Shown: piece by piece, positions 53,064 to 61,464 of the stretch
Layout: every line of letters begins with the position of its first letter
Position numbering within the stretch: position 1 is the stretch's first letter
Assembly: GCF_000813965.1 (NCBI RefSeq)
Contig: NZ_JWLI01000017.1
Span: forward strand, 119,474 to 183,473
Length of the DNA: 64,000 nt
Source: Leisingera sp. ANG-M7
Lineage (GTDB): Bacteria > Pseudomonadota > Alphaproteobacteria > Rhodobacterales > Rhodobacteraceae
Reading direction: 5' to 3'
Notes under the pieces: model-generated
The model's database searches: none
What the model was told of the DNA's origin: nothing
Seen by the model: only the letters and a program-made list of their open reading frames with translations
Position numbers and translations under genes: made by a program

Positions 53064-53795
53064 ATGGCGCTCATCCACGAAAAAATTTCGGCTCTACTGG
53101 AGGATATGAACCTGTCCAACCGGCAGGCGGCGCTCAAGTGCGGCATTCCCTATGGCACCTTCAACAGTGCGCTGAAGCACGAGCGCGAGATAGGCTGGAG
53201 CACGCTGGACGCGCTGGCGCGTGGGCTTGGGGTGTCGTTCCATTACTTCTCCTCCGAGACTTCGGGGCTGGAACTGCTGCCCGATATTCGTGCGGACGCG
53301 GCTGCCGTGAAGGCATTTGAGATTCTCAATACCCGGCTGCAGGCCGCCGCGAGAACCCGCCAGTACAGTGGCTGCGACGTGTCGCTGCAGGATTTCCTGG
53401 ACTGGTGGTTCACCAACAGCGGCCGCTTGGAAGGCTTTGACCGGCTGCAGCATGCGGTCGACATGTTCAACCCGCCGGATGCGGAACAGAACCGTATCCA
53501 GCCGATTCGATCCGGCCCGGCCAGTCTCGCCTCGATCTGTTTTGAAGTCTCGGACAGCAACCAGCTGCGCAGCACGCTGAACGGCTTCAGCGACAATGTG
53601 AACGCCGATCTGGTGATGGCTCACAGCGAAGCCATCAGCCGGGGCGAGCCGGTGATCACCCATCCATCGCTGGACGTGAAACTGCTGAACGGGCGCCGCT
53701 TCACCCGTCAGTACCGCCGGGTGCTGGCACCGGTCTATCTGCCTGACGGCAAGCTGCTGGTGGTCAACTTCTCACAGGACATCAAAACCGGCTAG
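53064..53795 (+). CDS. HTH regulator with a C-terminal sensor-like domain
   Basis: A 243-residue cytoplasmic protein. The N-terminal lambda-repressor-type HTH (residues about 5-65: SALLEDMNLSNRQAALKCGIPYGTFNSALKHEREIGWSTLDALARGLGVSFHYF) is followed by a domain of about 170 residues that looks like a PAS/LuxR-type sensor, with RFTRQYRRVLAPVYLPDGKLLVVNFS near the end. The ATG at 53064 starts the HTH; the longer frame to 52986 has no support. Its 3' end overlaps the convergent unknown gene by 24 bases. The signal and targets are not known. Confidence 0.7.
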   Translation: MALIHEKISALLEDMNLSNRQAALKCGIPYGTFNSALKHEREIGWSTLDALARGLGVSFHYFSSETSGLELLPDIRADAAAVKAFEILNTRLQAAARTRQYSGCDVSLQDFLDWWFTNSGRLEGFDRLQHAVDMFNPPDAEQNRIQPIRSGPASLASICFEVSDSNQLRSTLNGFSDNVNADLVMAHSEAISRGEPVITHPSLDVKLLNGRRFTRQYRRVLAPVYLPDGKLLVVNFSQDIKTG

Positions 53796-54461
53796 GTCGC
53801 TCTGCAGCATATGCTCCATCTCCAGCCGGGGCGCGCCGACGAACCATTCGGTGCTGCTGCGCACCTCAGGTTCCGGGTCCCGCCATTTCTGCGCCCGCGG
53901 GATCGCGCGGGTAAAGCCGTAAACCAGATCCAGCCGCGCCTGCATGTGGCGGTCGGGTATGAAGGCATAGATCCAGTCCACATCCCATTTCTGGATCGCC
54001 AGTATCAGAAAGATCCGCATGAACGGCGCCAGCCGTTCCGCCCGCCGCCCGCGGTGGCCGGGCAGAAAGGTCAGCTCACCCACATAGGCTAGCCGCCCGC
54101 GCACTTCGCGAGCCAGCGGCTCGGCCACGCTTTCCACTCCACCGCCGGCATCGTTGGGAAACTGGTGGCGCGAGGTGCGCAGCAGGTACTCCGCCAGCGA
54201 CTCCCGGCCCAGGTCCTGCAGCATTGAGGCGGCACCGCCGATATAGCTGTCGCCGTCCTTCAGGAACAGCCAGAATGCGGAGTTTTCGGTGTGGTCGGCC
54301 CGTTCGATGGCAAACCCCGGCATCTGGAACTGGCGTCCTGACGCCAGGGCGGTTTCGGGTACTTTTTCGAAATCGGTGAACATTTCGACCTGCAGACCCG
54401 CCTGCGAAAGCGCTTGTAAATAGCCCGAAAGCGTTTTCCCCAAGTCCAAAGAGTTCATCAT
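53772..54461 (-). CDS. Hypothetical protein, possibly GNAT-fold
   Basis: A 229-residue soluble protein. The C-terminal half has ELTFLPGHRGRRAERLAPFMRIFLILAI, reminiscent of an acetyl-CoA pyrophosphate loop (R/Q-x-x-G-x-G/A) followed by a helix, and EMEHMLQSDLAGFDVL at the end. The N-terminal half has no known pattern. The GNAT idea is weak. GGGGGA precedes the tandem ATG. It overlaps the convergent HTH gene by 24 bases at its 3' end, so the two may interfere in expression. Confidence 0.6.
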   Translation of the reverse strand: MMNSLDLGKTLSGYLQALSQAGLQVEMFTDFEKVPETALASGRQFQMPGFAIERADHTENSAFWLFLKDGDSYIGGAASMLQDLGRESLAEYLLRTSRHQFPNDAGGGVESVAEPLAREVRGRLAYVGELTFLPGHRGRRAERLAPFMRIFLILAIQKWDVDWIYAFIPDRHMQARLDLVYGFTRAIPRAQKWRDPEPEVRSSTEWFVGAPRLEMEHMLQSDLAGFDVL

Positions 54462-54633
54462 GGTCCCCCGTCATTTTGTTATTTGCCCGGGCTTGCCGGA
54501 TCCCCGAATGGCGTCGCCAGCCGGGACAGGACCACTAAACTCAAAACTACTTTTGCGGTAAATTGTTAGTTCCTTCGAGGAAGCACCGTGCCATGCCGCA
54601 CAAGGGGTATGACGGCAGCAGGACTAAGTTTTG

Positions 54634-54667
54634 CAAAGAAAAAGCCCGGCAGCGCTGCTGCCGGGCT
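54634..54667 (-). terminator. Terminator of the queC-F operon
   Basis: 11-bp perfect stem AGCCCGGCAGC (54643-54653) and GCTGCCGGGCT (54657-54667) with a 3-base loop, then on the minus strand TTTTTCTTTGC. It lies 30 bases past the queF stop. Confidence 0.92.
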
Positions 54668-54696
54668 GATCCGTGTGATGCGGGCTCTAAGTTGTG

Positions 54697-55161
54697 TCAG
54701 CCGCGGCCGCGGTAGGGCGGAACGCCCTGGTCCGGGATCCAGACGCCTTCGGGCATCGGGCCGGTCTGCCAGAACACATCAATCGGGATGCCGCCGCGCG
54801 GGTACCAGTAGCCGCCGATGCGCAGCCATTTCGGTTCCAGGAAGTCCGCCAGGCGGCGGGCGATGGAGACGGTGCAATCTTCATGGAAAGCGCCGTGGTT
54901 GCGGAAGGAGGTCAGGAACAGCTTCAGCGATTTGCTCTCCACCAGCCATTCGCCCGGCACATAGTCGATCACCAGATGGGCAAAATCCGGCTGGCCGGTC
55001 ATCGGGCAGAGCGAGGTGAACTCTGGCGCGGTGAAGCGCACGTTGTAGGCCACATCGGCCTGCGGGTTCTGCACCCGCTCCAGTTCCGCCTGTTCCGGGC
55101 TTTGCGGAACGATGGTGTCGCCGCCCAGCTGCTTCAGGTTGCTGTAGATACTGTCAGACAT
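54697..55161 (-). CDS. queF: NADPH-dependent 7-cyano-7-deazaguanine reductase
   Basis: Reduces preQ0 to preQ1 in queuosine synthesis. The 154-residue unimodular QueF has the catalytic Cys in [13 protein letters not shown] (near residue 53) and the QueF motif region [21 protein letters not shown]. The ATG at 55161 fits the family; the extension upstream is not conserved. It is the last gene of the queC-queD-queE-queF order on the minus strand, with a 16-base gap after queE and a terminator after it. Confidence 0.94.
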   Translation of the reverse strand: MSDSIYSNLKQLGGDTIVPQSPEQAELERVQNPQADVAYNVRFTAPEFTSLCPMTGQPDFAHLVIDYVPGEWLVESKSLKLFLTSFRNHGAFHEDCTVSIARRLADFLEPKWLRIGGYWYPRGGIPIDVFWQTGPMPEGVWIPDQGVPPYRGRG

Positions 55162-55177
55162 ATCAGGGTTCCTATGT

Positions 55178-55888
55178 TCAGACGCCGCGCTTGTTGCCCC
55201 AGACCAGCACATGCAGCTGCGGCAGGACGCGGGGGGTGAACCAGCCGTCGCCAGTCACTTTTTCAATCAGCCACAAGAGGCGGTCGGTGGCTTGGTTCAG
55301 GTCGACCGGCAGTTCCGGATCGACCTCCGGGTTGCCGGGCTGCAGATACAGCGGCAGCTCCGGGTGGCGCTCAGCCGCGGCCTTGGCCCAAGCATAGTCC
55401 TTGTCGTCAAAGATCACGATCTTCATCACTGCCTGGCCGCAGCCCTTGGCCGCCTTCAGGCACTGATCAAAGGCCTTCCAGTCCACGGTTTCGCCGCTGG
55501 AGGGCGGCTTGGGGCTCAGTACCAGGGTATCGAGGTCCGCAAACCAGGGCTTGCTGACCGAGCCTTGGGTCTCGCAGGCAAAGCGGTAGCCCTCGGCCTT
55601 GCCATAGGCGATGACCGGTGCAAAGTCTTGGATCGCCGGGTTGCCGCCGGAGATCGAGACGGTCAGCGGCTTGCCGCCGGACAGGCGGCGCACTTCGCTC
55701 ATCACCTGTTCCGGTGCCATCACCGCCCAGTCGTGGCGGTTGGCGCTGTCGACCGCATGCATGCTGTCGCACCAGAAGCAGCGGTAATCGCAGCCGCCCG
55801 CGCGCACAAACACCGTGGGCTCCCCGATCAGGGCGCCTTCGCCCTGGATCGTGGGGCCAAAGATTTCCGCGATGCGCAAGGTTGTCAT
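55178..55888 (-). CDS. queE: 7-carboxy-7-deazaguanine synthase
   Basis: A 236-residue radical SAM enzyme. The cluster motif is CDYRCFWC near residue 33 and is followed by [15 protein letters not shown], the typical SAM-binding GGE-like region. It converts carboxytetrahydropterin to CDG, which QueC turns into preQ0. It overlaps queD's stop by ATGA and is followed 16 bases later by queF. The length and the [13 protein letters not shown] start fit the family. Confidence 0.94.
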   Translation of the reverse strand: MTTLRIAEIFGPTIQGEGALIGEPTVFVRAGGCDYRCFWCDSMHAVDSANRHDWAVMAPEQVMSEVRRLSGGKPLTVSISGGNPAIQDFAPVIAYGKAEGYRFACETQGSVSKPWFADLDTLVLSPKPPSSGETVDWKAFDQCLKAAKGCGQAVMKIVIFDDKDYAWAKAAAERHPELPLYLQPGNPEVDPELPVDLNQATDRLLWLIEKVTGDGWFTPRVLPQLHVLVWGNKRGV

Positions 55889-56238
55889 GGCCGGTACTCC
55901 GCCCAGGTCTTGGGGGTCTCCGAGACCTTCACAGCAGTAACCTCAGGCCAGCGGGCATGGCACCAGTCATAGAAATGCCTGGCCATGTTTTCCGCGGTCG
56001 AATGCCCCTCCAGCACGTCGTTCAGGTGCCGGTGATCGAAGGTCCCGTCAATGTAGTCCTTCAGCGGCTTCAGCTCGTGATAGTCGCGCACAAAGCCGTC
56101 CGCGTTCAACTCCTTCGCCGCCAGCTCAACCACCACGACATAGTTATGGCCGTGCAGCCGGGCGCATTGATGGTCCGGCGGCAGAAGGGTCAGCTGATGC
56201 GAGGCGGAGAAATGGAACTCCTTGGTGATCCGGAACAT
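55885..56238 (-). CDS. queD: 6-carboxy-5,6,7,8-tetrahydropterin synthase
   Basis: Forms 6-carboxytetrahydropterin from dihydroneopterin triphosphate. The 117-residue product has the zinc His residues in FSASHQLTL and LHGHNYVV, the catalytic Cys region DHQCARLHG and the DHRHLND segment. The ATG at 56238 overlaps queC's stop (TGATG). The upstream extension to 56364 is within queC and not real. Zinc ligands and Glu are conserved. Confidence 0.95.
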   Translation of the reverse strand: MFRITKEFHFSASHQLTLLPPDHQCARLHGHNYVVVVELAAKELNADGFVRDYHELKPLKDYIDGTFDHRHLNDVLEGHSTAENMARHFYDWCHARWPEVTAVKVSETPKTWAEYRP

Positions 56239-56939
56239 CAGGCGCCATCCTTGGCGGCAATTGCCGCTTTCCAGAAATCCGGGTCGGCGTAGTCCGTCGG
56301 GTCCTCGACACCGGCCAGATGGAAGGCCTCGCGCCGTTCCACGCAGGTGCCGCAGCGCCCGCAATGCTTGTCGCCACCCTTGTAGCAGGACCAGGTCTCG
56401 GCAAAGGGGGTGTTGTGCTTGGCGCCTGCCGTCACGATATCGCCCTTGGTCCGGTGCACGAAGGGCGTATAGAGCCGCACGTCGGCATAGCCGTCCAACG
56501 CCGCGCGCTGCATGGCGTCAAATGCTTCGGTGAAGGCCGGTCGGCAGTCCGGATAGATGAAGTGGTCGCCGCCATGCACTGCGGTCGCCACAGCGTCATC
56601 GCCGTTTGCGGCAGCGATGCCATAAGCGATGGTCAGCATGATCGCGTTGCGGTTCGGCACCACGGTGACCTTCATGGTTTCTTCTTCGTAGTGGCCGTCC
56701 GGCACGTCGATGTCATCGGTCAGGGCAGAGCCCGAAAGCGCGGCACCTATGCCCCTCATGTCAATGATGTCATGCGGCACGCCCAACCGTTTGGCGGCGG
56801 CGGCGGCATAGTCGAGTTCCTTCCTGTGGCGCTGGCCGTAATCGAAGGAGACGAGACGGGTCAGCTGATGTTCTTCAGCGACCATATGGGCAAGCGAAAC
56901 GGAATCCAGCCCGCCCGAGCAGATAACGATAGTCTTCAT
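56238..56939 (-). CDS. queC: 7-cyano-7-deazaguanine synthase
   Basis: Makes preQ0 from CDG, ATP and ammonia. The 233-residue product has the PP-loop SGGLDSVSL (residues about 8-16) and the zinc cluster CYKGGDKHCGRCGTCVERREAF near residue 190. It is the first gene of the operon. The ATG at 56939 fits; the longer frame to 57002 does not. The 150 bases upstream show no preQ1 riboswitch. It is downstream of the LysR gene at 57092, on the same strand. Confidence 0.95.
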   Translation of the reverse strand: MKTIVICSGGLDSVSLAHMVAEEHQLTRLVSFDYGQRHRKELDYAAAAAKRLGVPHDIIDMRGIGAALSGSALTDDIDVPDGHYEEETMKVTVVPNRNAIMLTIAYGIAAANGDDAVATAVHGGDHFIYPDCRPAFTEAFDAMQRAALDGYADVRLYTPFVHRTKGDIVTAGAKHNTPFAETWSCYKGGDKHCGRCGTCVERREAFHLAGVEDPTDYADPDFWKAAIAAKDGA

Positions 56940-57091
56940 TTTTGAACCCTTGTTTTGGTGACCGGGTAGGCTGCGACCGGTGCGGCGCGTATAGCTGCGC
57001 ATGGCTTAACGCGCAAGAGCTGGGCGGATTGCGCACATTCTTCAGGACTTATTGGAAAAACTTGAAAGTGGCTATCAGCCGGGCCGGCTTC

Positions 57092-57982
57092 CTAAACGGG
57101 CGGCAACTCTGCCTCAAGCCACTCCAGAAACGCCCGCGACGCCGGGGTGCTGGCATGGCTGGGCGGCGGCATCAGAAAATAGTTCTCCAGCAGTTCCGCC
57201 GAGTGTTCGCTGGCCCGGACCAGCTGACCGCTCTCGAGCAGCCCGCCTGCTAGCGTGTCGTGGGACATGGAAATGCCCGCACCGTTCACAGCCGCGGTCA
57301 TTGCAATCACGTAAGTGGAGGCCAGGTTGATCTCGTGGTTGCGCTCAAACGGCAGGTCCTGCGACTTGAACCAGGCCCCCCAGGACCCTGTTACGCCGGC
57401 ACAATCCAGCAGCGTTGCGGTGCTGAAGTCCACCTTGCCATCCTGATAGCCCGGCGCGCAGACCGGGTAGAACCGGTCATTGGTCAGCCGCACAGCCGCT
57501 GCCGACATGTCATTCGGGCGGCCAAAGCGGATTTCGGTCCCGGCGGAACTAGCGTGCCGTTCCGGGTCCCAAATCGGCGTCACGATGTTCAGCACCAGCC
57601 AGGGGAACCGCTCATACAGCCGTGGCAGCCGCGGCGACAGCCAGAAGACTGAAAACGCCATGTTGCACTGCAAGACTAGATGCCGCCCCTGATCGCCGCC
57701 GGTAAACGCTTGGGTGCCGGCCGCAATCAGCTCAAATGCCTCGCGTACGATCGGCATGTAATTCGCCCCGGCCTCGCTGAGTTCCAGCGCCCGGGTTTTG
57801 CGGATGAACAGCTCGCGTCCCAGGAAGTTCTCCAGGCTGCGCACATGCTGGCTGATTGCCGATTGGGTCAGGTTCAGCTCCGCCGCGGCGCGGGTGAATG
57901 ACAGGTGCCGCGCACTGGCCTCAAAGGCGCGCAGCCAGGTGAGCGGCGGCAGGGAGGAGAAGGGCGGTCCGGGTGTCAGCAT
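57092..57982 (-). CDS. LysR-family regulator, module B
   Basis: A 296-residue regulator. The HTH is LTWLRAFEASARHLSFTRAAAELNLTQSAISQHVRSLE (about 15-53), then the ligand-binding domain. It is divergent from the class II aldolase gene (58093), and a perfect 10-bp inverted repeat lies between their starts. This parallels the LysR/desaturase module at 34205-36224. The likely targets are the aldolase and desaturase genes downstream. It is located to the right of the queC start and not part of the queuosine unit. Confidence 0.92.
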   Translation of the reverse strand: MLTPGPPFSSLPPLTWLRAFEASARHLSFTRAAAELNLTQSAISQHVRSLENFLGRELFIRKTRALELSEAGANYMPIVREAFELIAAGTQAFTGGDQGRHLVLQCNMAFSVFWLSPRLPRLYERFPWLVLNIVTPIWDPERHASSAGTEIRFGRPNDMSAAAVRLTNDRFYPVCAPGYQDGKVDFSTATLLDCAGVTGSWGAWFKSQDLPFERNHEINLASTYVIAMTAAVNGAGISMSHDTLAGGLLESGQLVRASEHSAELLENYFLMPPPSHASTPASRAFLEWLEAELPPV

Positions 57983-57993
57983 CGATGTATGAC

Positions 57994-58020
57994 CTATGCA
58001 TTAGTTCAATTAATGCATAG
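57994..58020. promoter_or_regulatory. 10-bp palindrome in the LysR-aldolase divergent region
   Basis: Perfect inverted repeat CTATGCATTA (57994-58003) and TAATGCATAG (58011-58020) with a 7-base spacer, 12 bases from the LysR ATG and 73 bases from the aldolase ATG. Its location and symmetry make it a strong operator candidate for the divergent LysR protein. Confidence 0.7.
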
Positions 58021-58092
58021 CGGCTGAATCAATCGTTTGTCAGCAGGAATTGCGGCTGTCACCACTAGGAAAAGCGAATTTGGAGACCCAAG

Positions 58093-58851
58093 ATGAACAA
58101 ACAAGCGGACCTCAGCCCAAACCTCACCCATTGGCAGGAGCGCGTGGACATGGCCGCGGCCTTCCGCTGGACCGAGCGGCTGGACATGCATGAGGGCGTC
58201 GCCAACCATTTCAGCCTTGCGGTGAACGAGGACGGCACCCAGTTCCTGATGAATCCCAACCAGGCGCATTTCCGGCGCATCAAGGCCTCGGATCTTTTGT
58301 TCCTGGACGCCAACGACCCCAAGACCATGGATCGCCCCGACGCGCCGGACCCGACCGCCTGGGGGCTGCACGGCTCTATCCACCGGCTGTGCCCGCATGC
58401 GCGCTGCGTGATGCATGTGCATTCGATCCACGCCACCGTCCTGGCCTGCCTCGCCGACAGCACCCTGCCTCCGATCGACCAGAACACTGCCACCTTCTAC
58501 AACCGCTATGTGGTGGATGGCGATTTTGGCGGGCTGGCGTTTGAGGGCGAGGGCGCTCGCTGCGCCTCGATGCTGACCGATCCCAAGGTCAAAACCATGA
58601 TCATGGGCAACCACGGCGTGCTGGTGATCGGTGACAGCGTCGCGGACACGTTCAACCGGCTTTACTACTTCGAGCGCGCCGCGGAGACCTATATCCGCGC
58701 GCTGCAAACCGGGCAGAAGCTGCGGGTGCTGAGCGACGAGATCGCCGAGAAGACCGCGCAGGAGCTGGAGGATTACCCGGATCAGGCCGAGCGCCATCTG
58801 GCGGAGCTGAAGGCGATCCTCGACGACGAAGGCTCCAACTACGCAAGCTGA
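58093..58851 (+). CDS. Class II aldolase/adducin-family protein
   Basis: A 252-residue protein. The zinc His residues of class II aldolases are in GLHGSIHRLCPHARCVMHVHSIHAT (near residues 92-115) and the C-terminal His is in MIMGNHGVLVIG near 175. The catalytic Glu is not clear, so the substrate is uncertain; the family includes fuculose-phosphate aldolase and methylthioribulose dehydratase, and many members have unknown roles. It is transcribed rightward with the sterol-desaturase-like gene 24 bases downstream. Confidence 0.85.
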   Translation: MNKQADLSPNLTHWQERVDMAAAFRWTERLDMHEGVANHFSLAVNEDGTQFLMNPNQAHFRRIKASDLLFLDANDPKTMDRPDAPDPTAWGLHGSIHRLCPHARCVMHVHSIHATVLACLADSTLPPIDQNTATFYNRYVVDGDFGGLAFEGEGARCASMLTDPKVKTMIMGNHGVLVIGDSVADTFNRLYYFERAAETYIRALQTGQKLRVLSDEIAEKTAQELEDYPDQAERHLAELKAILDDEGSNYAS

Positions 58852-58874
58852 GCGCCAGAAAGGGAGGCGGCACA

Positions 58875-59879
58875 ATGGACGGAACTTTGCACACCGCGGA
58901 ACGCGACCGCGAGGCCGAACGCTGGCACTACCACCCCAAGGGGCCGGTGCCGCTCAATCCGCTGTTCAGCTGGCCGCCGCGCCCGGCGGCGGTTCTGCGC
59001 TGGTACCGCGGCGCTTGGATGGAGATCACCGCGCTGAGTGTGCCCTTTGTACTGGCGCTGATGGCCTATGCGTGGTTCCTGCCGCCGCTGGCGGAGATGG
59101 CCAGTTTCCACCCCGGCTGGATGCTGCAGGTCTGGCTTGCCAATCTGGTGCCGCAGGCCGCAGTGGCCGGCGGCCTGCACTGGTGGCTCTACATGCGCAA
59201 GGGCCAGGGCATGCAGAAGAAGTTCGACAAGCGCGACCTCTCGCGCGGCAATGGCACCTTCACCTTCAAGAACCAGGTCTGGGACAACATCTGGTGGACG
59301 CTGGGCAGCGCCATCACCGTGGCCACCGTCTATCAATGGGGCATCTACTGGCTGATGGCCAACGGCTGGGTGCCGGTCGTGACCTTCGCAGAGGCCCCCG
59401 TGTGGTGCGTGGTCTGGATGCTGTTCATCCCGATGTGGTCCGGCCTGCATTTCTACTGGGTGCACCGGCTGGAGCATCACCCGCGGCTCTATAAACACGT
59501 CCACGCGGTGCACCACCGCAACGTCAACACCGGGCCGTGGTCGGGGATTTCCAACCACTGGTATGAAAACCTGCTCTACTTCACAACCTATTTCATCCAC
59601 CTGATCGTGCCCTCGCACCCGCTGCATCTGGCCTTCCATGCGATGTTCCAGCAGATCAGCCCGGTGCTGTCGCACTCCGGCTTTGAACGGGTGATCGCCA
59701 GGGAAACAGAGGCCGCCAAGGCAGGCGATTTCTTCCATCAGCTGCACCACCGCTATTTCGAGTGCAACTACGGCACCTCGGAAATCCCCTTTGACAAGTG
59801 GTTCGGCACCTACCACGACGGCTCCGCCGCAGCGACCGAGCGGACCCGGGCTTTCAAGAAGCAGATGTACACCCGCTAG
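58875..59879 (+). CDS. Sterol desaturase / fatty acid hydroxylase family protein (module B)
   Basis: A 334-residue integral membrane protein with the family's His motifs: HRLEH (about 198), HAVHHRN (about 213) and HQLHHRYF (about 293). It is a paralogue of the protein at 34205-35206 and shares the KNQVWDN and NTGPWSG segments. GGGAGG precedes the ATG. It lies 23 bases after the aldolase gene, so it is part of the same operon, probably controlled by the divergent LysR protein. The substrate lipid is not known. Confidence 0.85.
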   Translation: MDGTLHTAERDREAERWHYHPKGPVPLNPLFSWPPRPAAVLRWYRGAWMEITALSVPFVLALMAYAWFLPPLAEMASFHPGWMLQVWLANLVPQAAVAGGLHWWLYMRKGQGMQKKFDKRDLSRGNGTFTFKNQVWDNIWWTLGSAITVATVYQWGIYWLMANGWVPVVTFAEAPVWCVVWMLFIPMWSGLHFYWVHRLEHHPRLYKHVHAVHHRNVNTGPWSGISNHWYENLLYFTTYFIHLIVPSHPLHLAFHAMFQQISPVLSHSGFERVIARETEAAKAGDFFHQLHHRYFECNYGTSEIPFDKWFGTYHDGSAAATERTRAFKKQMYTR

Positions 59880-59897
59880 AATTGAGGTTTTCAGATT

Positions 59898-59911
59898 CTG
59901 ATCAGGATCAA
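59898..59911. promoter_or_regulatory. FNR-like box upstream of the small membrane protein gene
   Basis: CTGAT-N4-ATCAA matches the FNR/FnrL consensus TTGAT-N4-ATCAA with one mismatch (C for T). Its centre lies about 71 bases before the ATG at 59976, which fits a site near -40 of a promoter. It suggests oxygen-responsive control. Confidence 0.45.
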
Positions 59912-59932
59912 GGCGTACATATTCGCGATTCC

Positions 59933-59965
59933 CTATGCCTGACCGCAGGACAGTCAAAGGCATAG
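59933..59965 (+). promoter_or_regulatory. Leader stem-loop near the ribosome site of the 62-aa gene
   Basis: 8-bp arms CTATGCCT (59933-59940) and AGGCATAG (59958-59965) with a 17-base loop. The right arm touches the AGGAGA ribosome site (59964-59969), so folding might limit translation. It could also be an operator. Confidence 0.4.
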
Positions 59966-59975
59966 GAGAAAGCCC

Positions 59976-60164
59976 ATGTTGCGCCTTGCATCCATTCTCT
60001 ATTCGCTGATCGGCAGCAGCCTGGCAGGGGCGGCGGTGATTGTGGTTCTGGCAGCCGGGCTGGTCACCACACAGGCCATCATCGGCGCCGCCGCTGTGGG
60101 GGCGGTACTGGCGCTGCCAGTGGCCTGGCTGGTGGCGAAACAGCTTTACGCCCGAGGCGCCTGA
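59976..60164 (+). CDS. Small two-helix membrane protein
   Basis: A 62-residue hydrophobic protein with two transmembrane helices (about residues 6-27 and 35-57), ending KQLYARGA. AGGAGA lies 7 bases before the ATG, so expression is expected. No family is recognised. The upstream FNR-like box and hairpin suggest regulated expression. It lies 6 bases before the end of the convergent hydrolase gene. Its short length means the CDS call depends on the ribosome site and the membrane character. Confidence 0.65.
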   Translation: MLRLASILYSLIGSSLAGAAVIVVLAAGLVTTQAIIGAAAVGAVLALPVAWLVAKQLYARGA

Positions 60165-60170
60165 GGCGCG

Positions 60171-60929
60171 TCAGGCGTTCAGGAATACCCGCGTAGCGGC
60201 TTCGAACTCCCGCGGCTTCTCGGCGTGCAGCCAATGGCCCGCACCGGGCAGTTTGGCAAAGCGGGCATTGGGGAAACGCGCGCGGATCTCCTCACGGTGT
60301 TCCGGCAGCACATAATCCGACTTCGATCCAGACAGGAACAGGGCAGGCCCGTCCCAAACGGCGTCCGTTGGCGGAAAGGACATGATGTTCGGCATCTGAT
60401 CCGCCAGCGTGTCCAGGTTCAGCTTCCATCGCTTGTTCGGCAGGTCCAGCGACTGGGTGAAGAAGCTCTGCAGCGCAGGCTCCACCCCGGCCTCACCCAA
60501 CTGCGCGGCGGCCTCCGGGCGGCGCTCGATACTCTCCAGATCCAGCGATTTCATCGCGTGGATATACTGAATTTGCGTGTGGCCATAAGCAACCGGCGCG
60601 ATGTCGGCGACAACTAGCTTGCGCACCGCCTCAGGGTGGTTCAGAGCCAGCATCATCGCAGCCTTGCCGCCCATCGAATGGCCGATCACATCCATCTGCC
60701 CGCCATGGGCCGCAATCACCCCTGCCAGATCATCCGCCAGCTCCGGATAGGTATGGCTTTCCGCGCGCGGGCTGTCGCCGTGGTTACGCATGTCCACGGC
60801 CACCACCTGCCGTTCATCCGACAGGCGCTTGGCGATGACGCCCCAGTTGCGGGCAGAGCCATAAAGGCCGTGGGCAATCAGAAGCGGGGTGTTTGCAGTG
60901 GCAGTGCCATGAATGATCGTGTTCAGCAT
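60171..60929 (-). CDS. Alpha/beta hydrolase (YbfF/ABHD11-like esterase)
   Basis: A 252-residue esterase-type hydrolase. The oxyanion loop is LLIAHGLYGSARNW, the nucleophile elbow VIGHSMGGKAAMML (Ser near residue 90), the acid region FLSGSKSDYV and the base in GAGHWLHAEKP. There is no signal peptide. The ATG at 60929 fits the family start; the upstream extension does not. It is divergent from the unknown gene at 61033. YbfF cleaves acyl-CoA and ester substrates; the natural one is not known. Confidence 0.9.
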   Translation of the reverse strand: MLNTIIHGTATANTPLLIAHGLYGSARNWGVIAKRLSDERQVVAVDMRNHGDSPRAESHTYPELADDLAGVIAAHGGQMDVIGHSMGGKAAMMLALNHPEAVRKLVVADIAPVAYGHTQIQYIHAMKSLDLESIERRPEAAAQLGEAGVEPALQSFFTQSLDLPNKRWKLNLDTLADQMPNIMSFPPTDAVWDGPALFLSGSKSDYVLPEHREEIRARFPNARFAKLPGAGHWLHAEKPREFEAATRVFLNA

Positions 60930-61032
60930 GCGCACTTGATAGCCGCGCAGGCGGAGGCTTGCCACCCCCATTGAGGCAACCGAAGGGGCAGGCTAGGGTG
61001 GCGCCACAGCGCAGCAAGGGGAGAGTGCCGGA

Positions 61033-61398
61033 ATGGCCGCCAGCCTGGATCAGGATATTGAAGACATCCGCACCCTTCTGAAGGAGCGCGAGCATGCATC
61101 GGGCGACCTTGCCACCGCACTAAAGCATGTCCGCCGCCGCATTCCGCGGCGGGTCTACAAGCAGGGCATGCGGCTGGCAGCTGCGCTGCCGCTGCTGGCG
61201 CACCCCAAGCTGCGGATGACGGTGGACGAAAAGCCGCTGCAGGGCGCCGCCCGCGAGGTAAAGGCGCATCTTCAGAAAATCGACCTTGCCGACCGCCGCA
61301 AGGGCTTCTGGCTCGGCGTGCTTGGCAGCATGGCATTTTCCATCCTCTGCGTGCTGATCCTATTGGTGGTGGTGCTGCGCTGGCGCGGCCTGATCTGA
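61033..61398 (+). CDS. Tail-anchored membrane protein of unknown function
   Basis: A 121-residue protein with a helical, basic N-terminal region (residues 1-90) and one transmembrane helix near the C-terminus (about 93-115, GFWLGVLGSMAFSILCVLILLVVVL). The N-terminal residues MAASLDQDIEDIRTLLKEREHA and the basic RRRIPRRVYKQGMRL segment suggest a cytosolic helical domain. No known domain is recognised. GGGGAGAG lies before the ATG. It is followed 66 bases later by the TetR gene and its operator. Confidence 0.65.
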   Translation: MAASLDQDIEDIRTLLKEREHASGDLATALKHVRRRIPRRVYKQGMRLAAALPLLAHPKLRMTVDEKPLQGAAREVKAHLQKIDLADRRKGFWLGVLGSMAFSILCVLILLVVVLRWRGLI

Positions 61399-61432
61399 AT
61401 TCCTGCTTTACGCCGCGTCTGCCGGCGGTATT

Positions 61433-61447
61433 TTGAACGCAGTTCAA
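61433..61447. promoter_or_regulatory. TetR operator 1 (autoregulatory)
   Basis: TTGAAC-GCA-GTTCAA, a perfect 6-bp inverted repeat with a 3-base centre, 17 bases before the tetR ATG. Three further copies are found at 62064-62136 before the PspA gene. Confidence 0.75.
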
Positions 61448-61464
61448 GACAAAGGCAGGACGCC

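Noticed and set aside
56940..57091. A preQ1 riboswitch upstream of queC
   Set aside because: No preQ1-I or preQ1-II core could be recognised in this gap on the minus strand.
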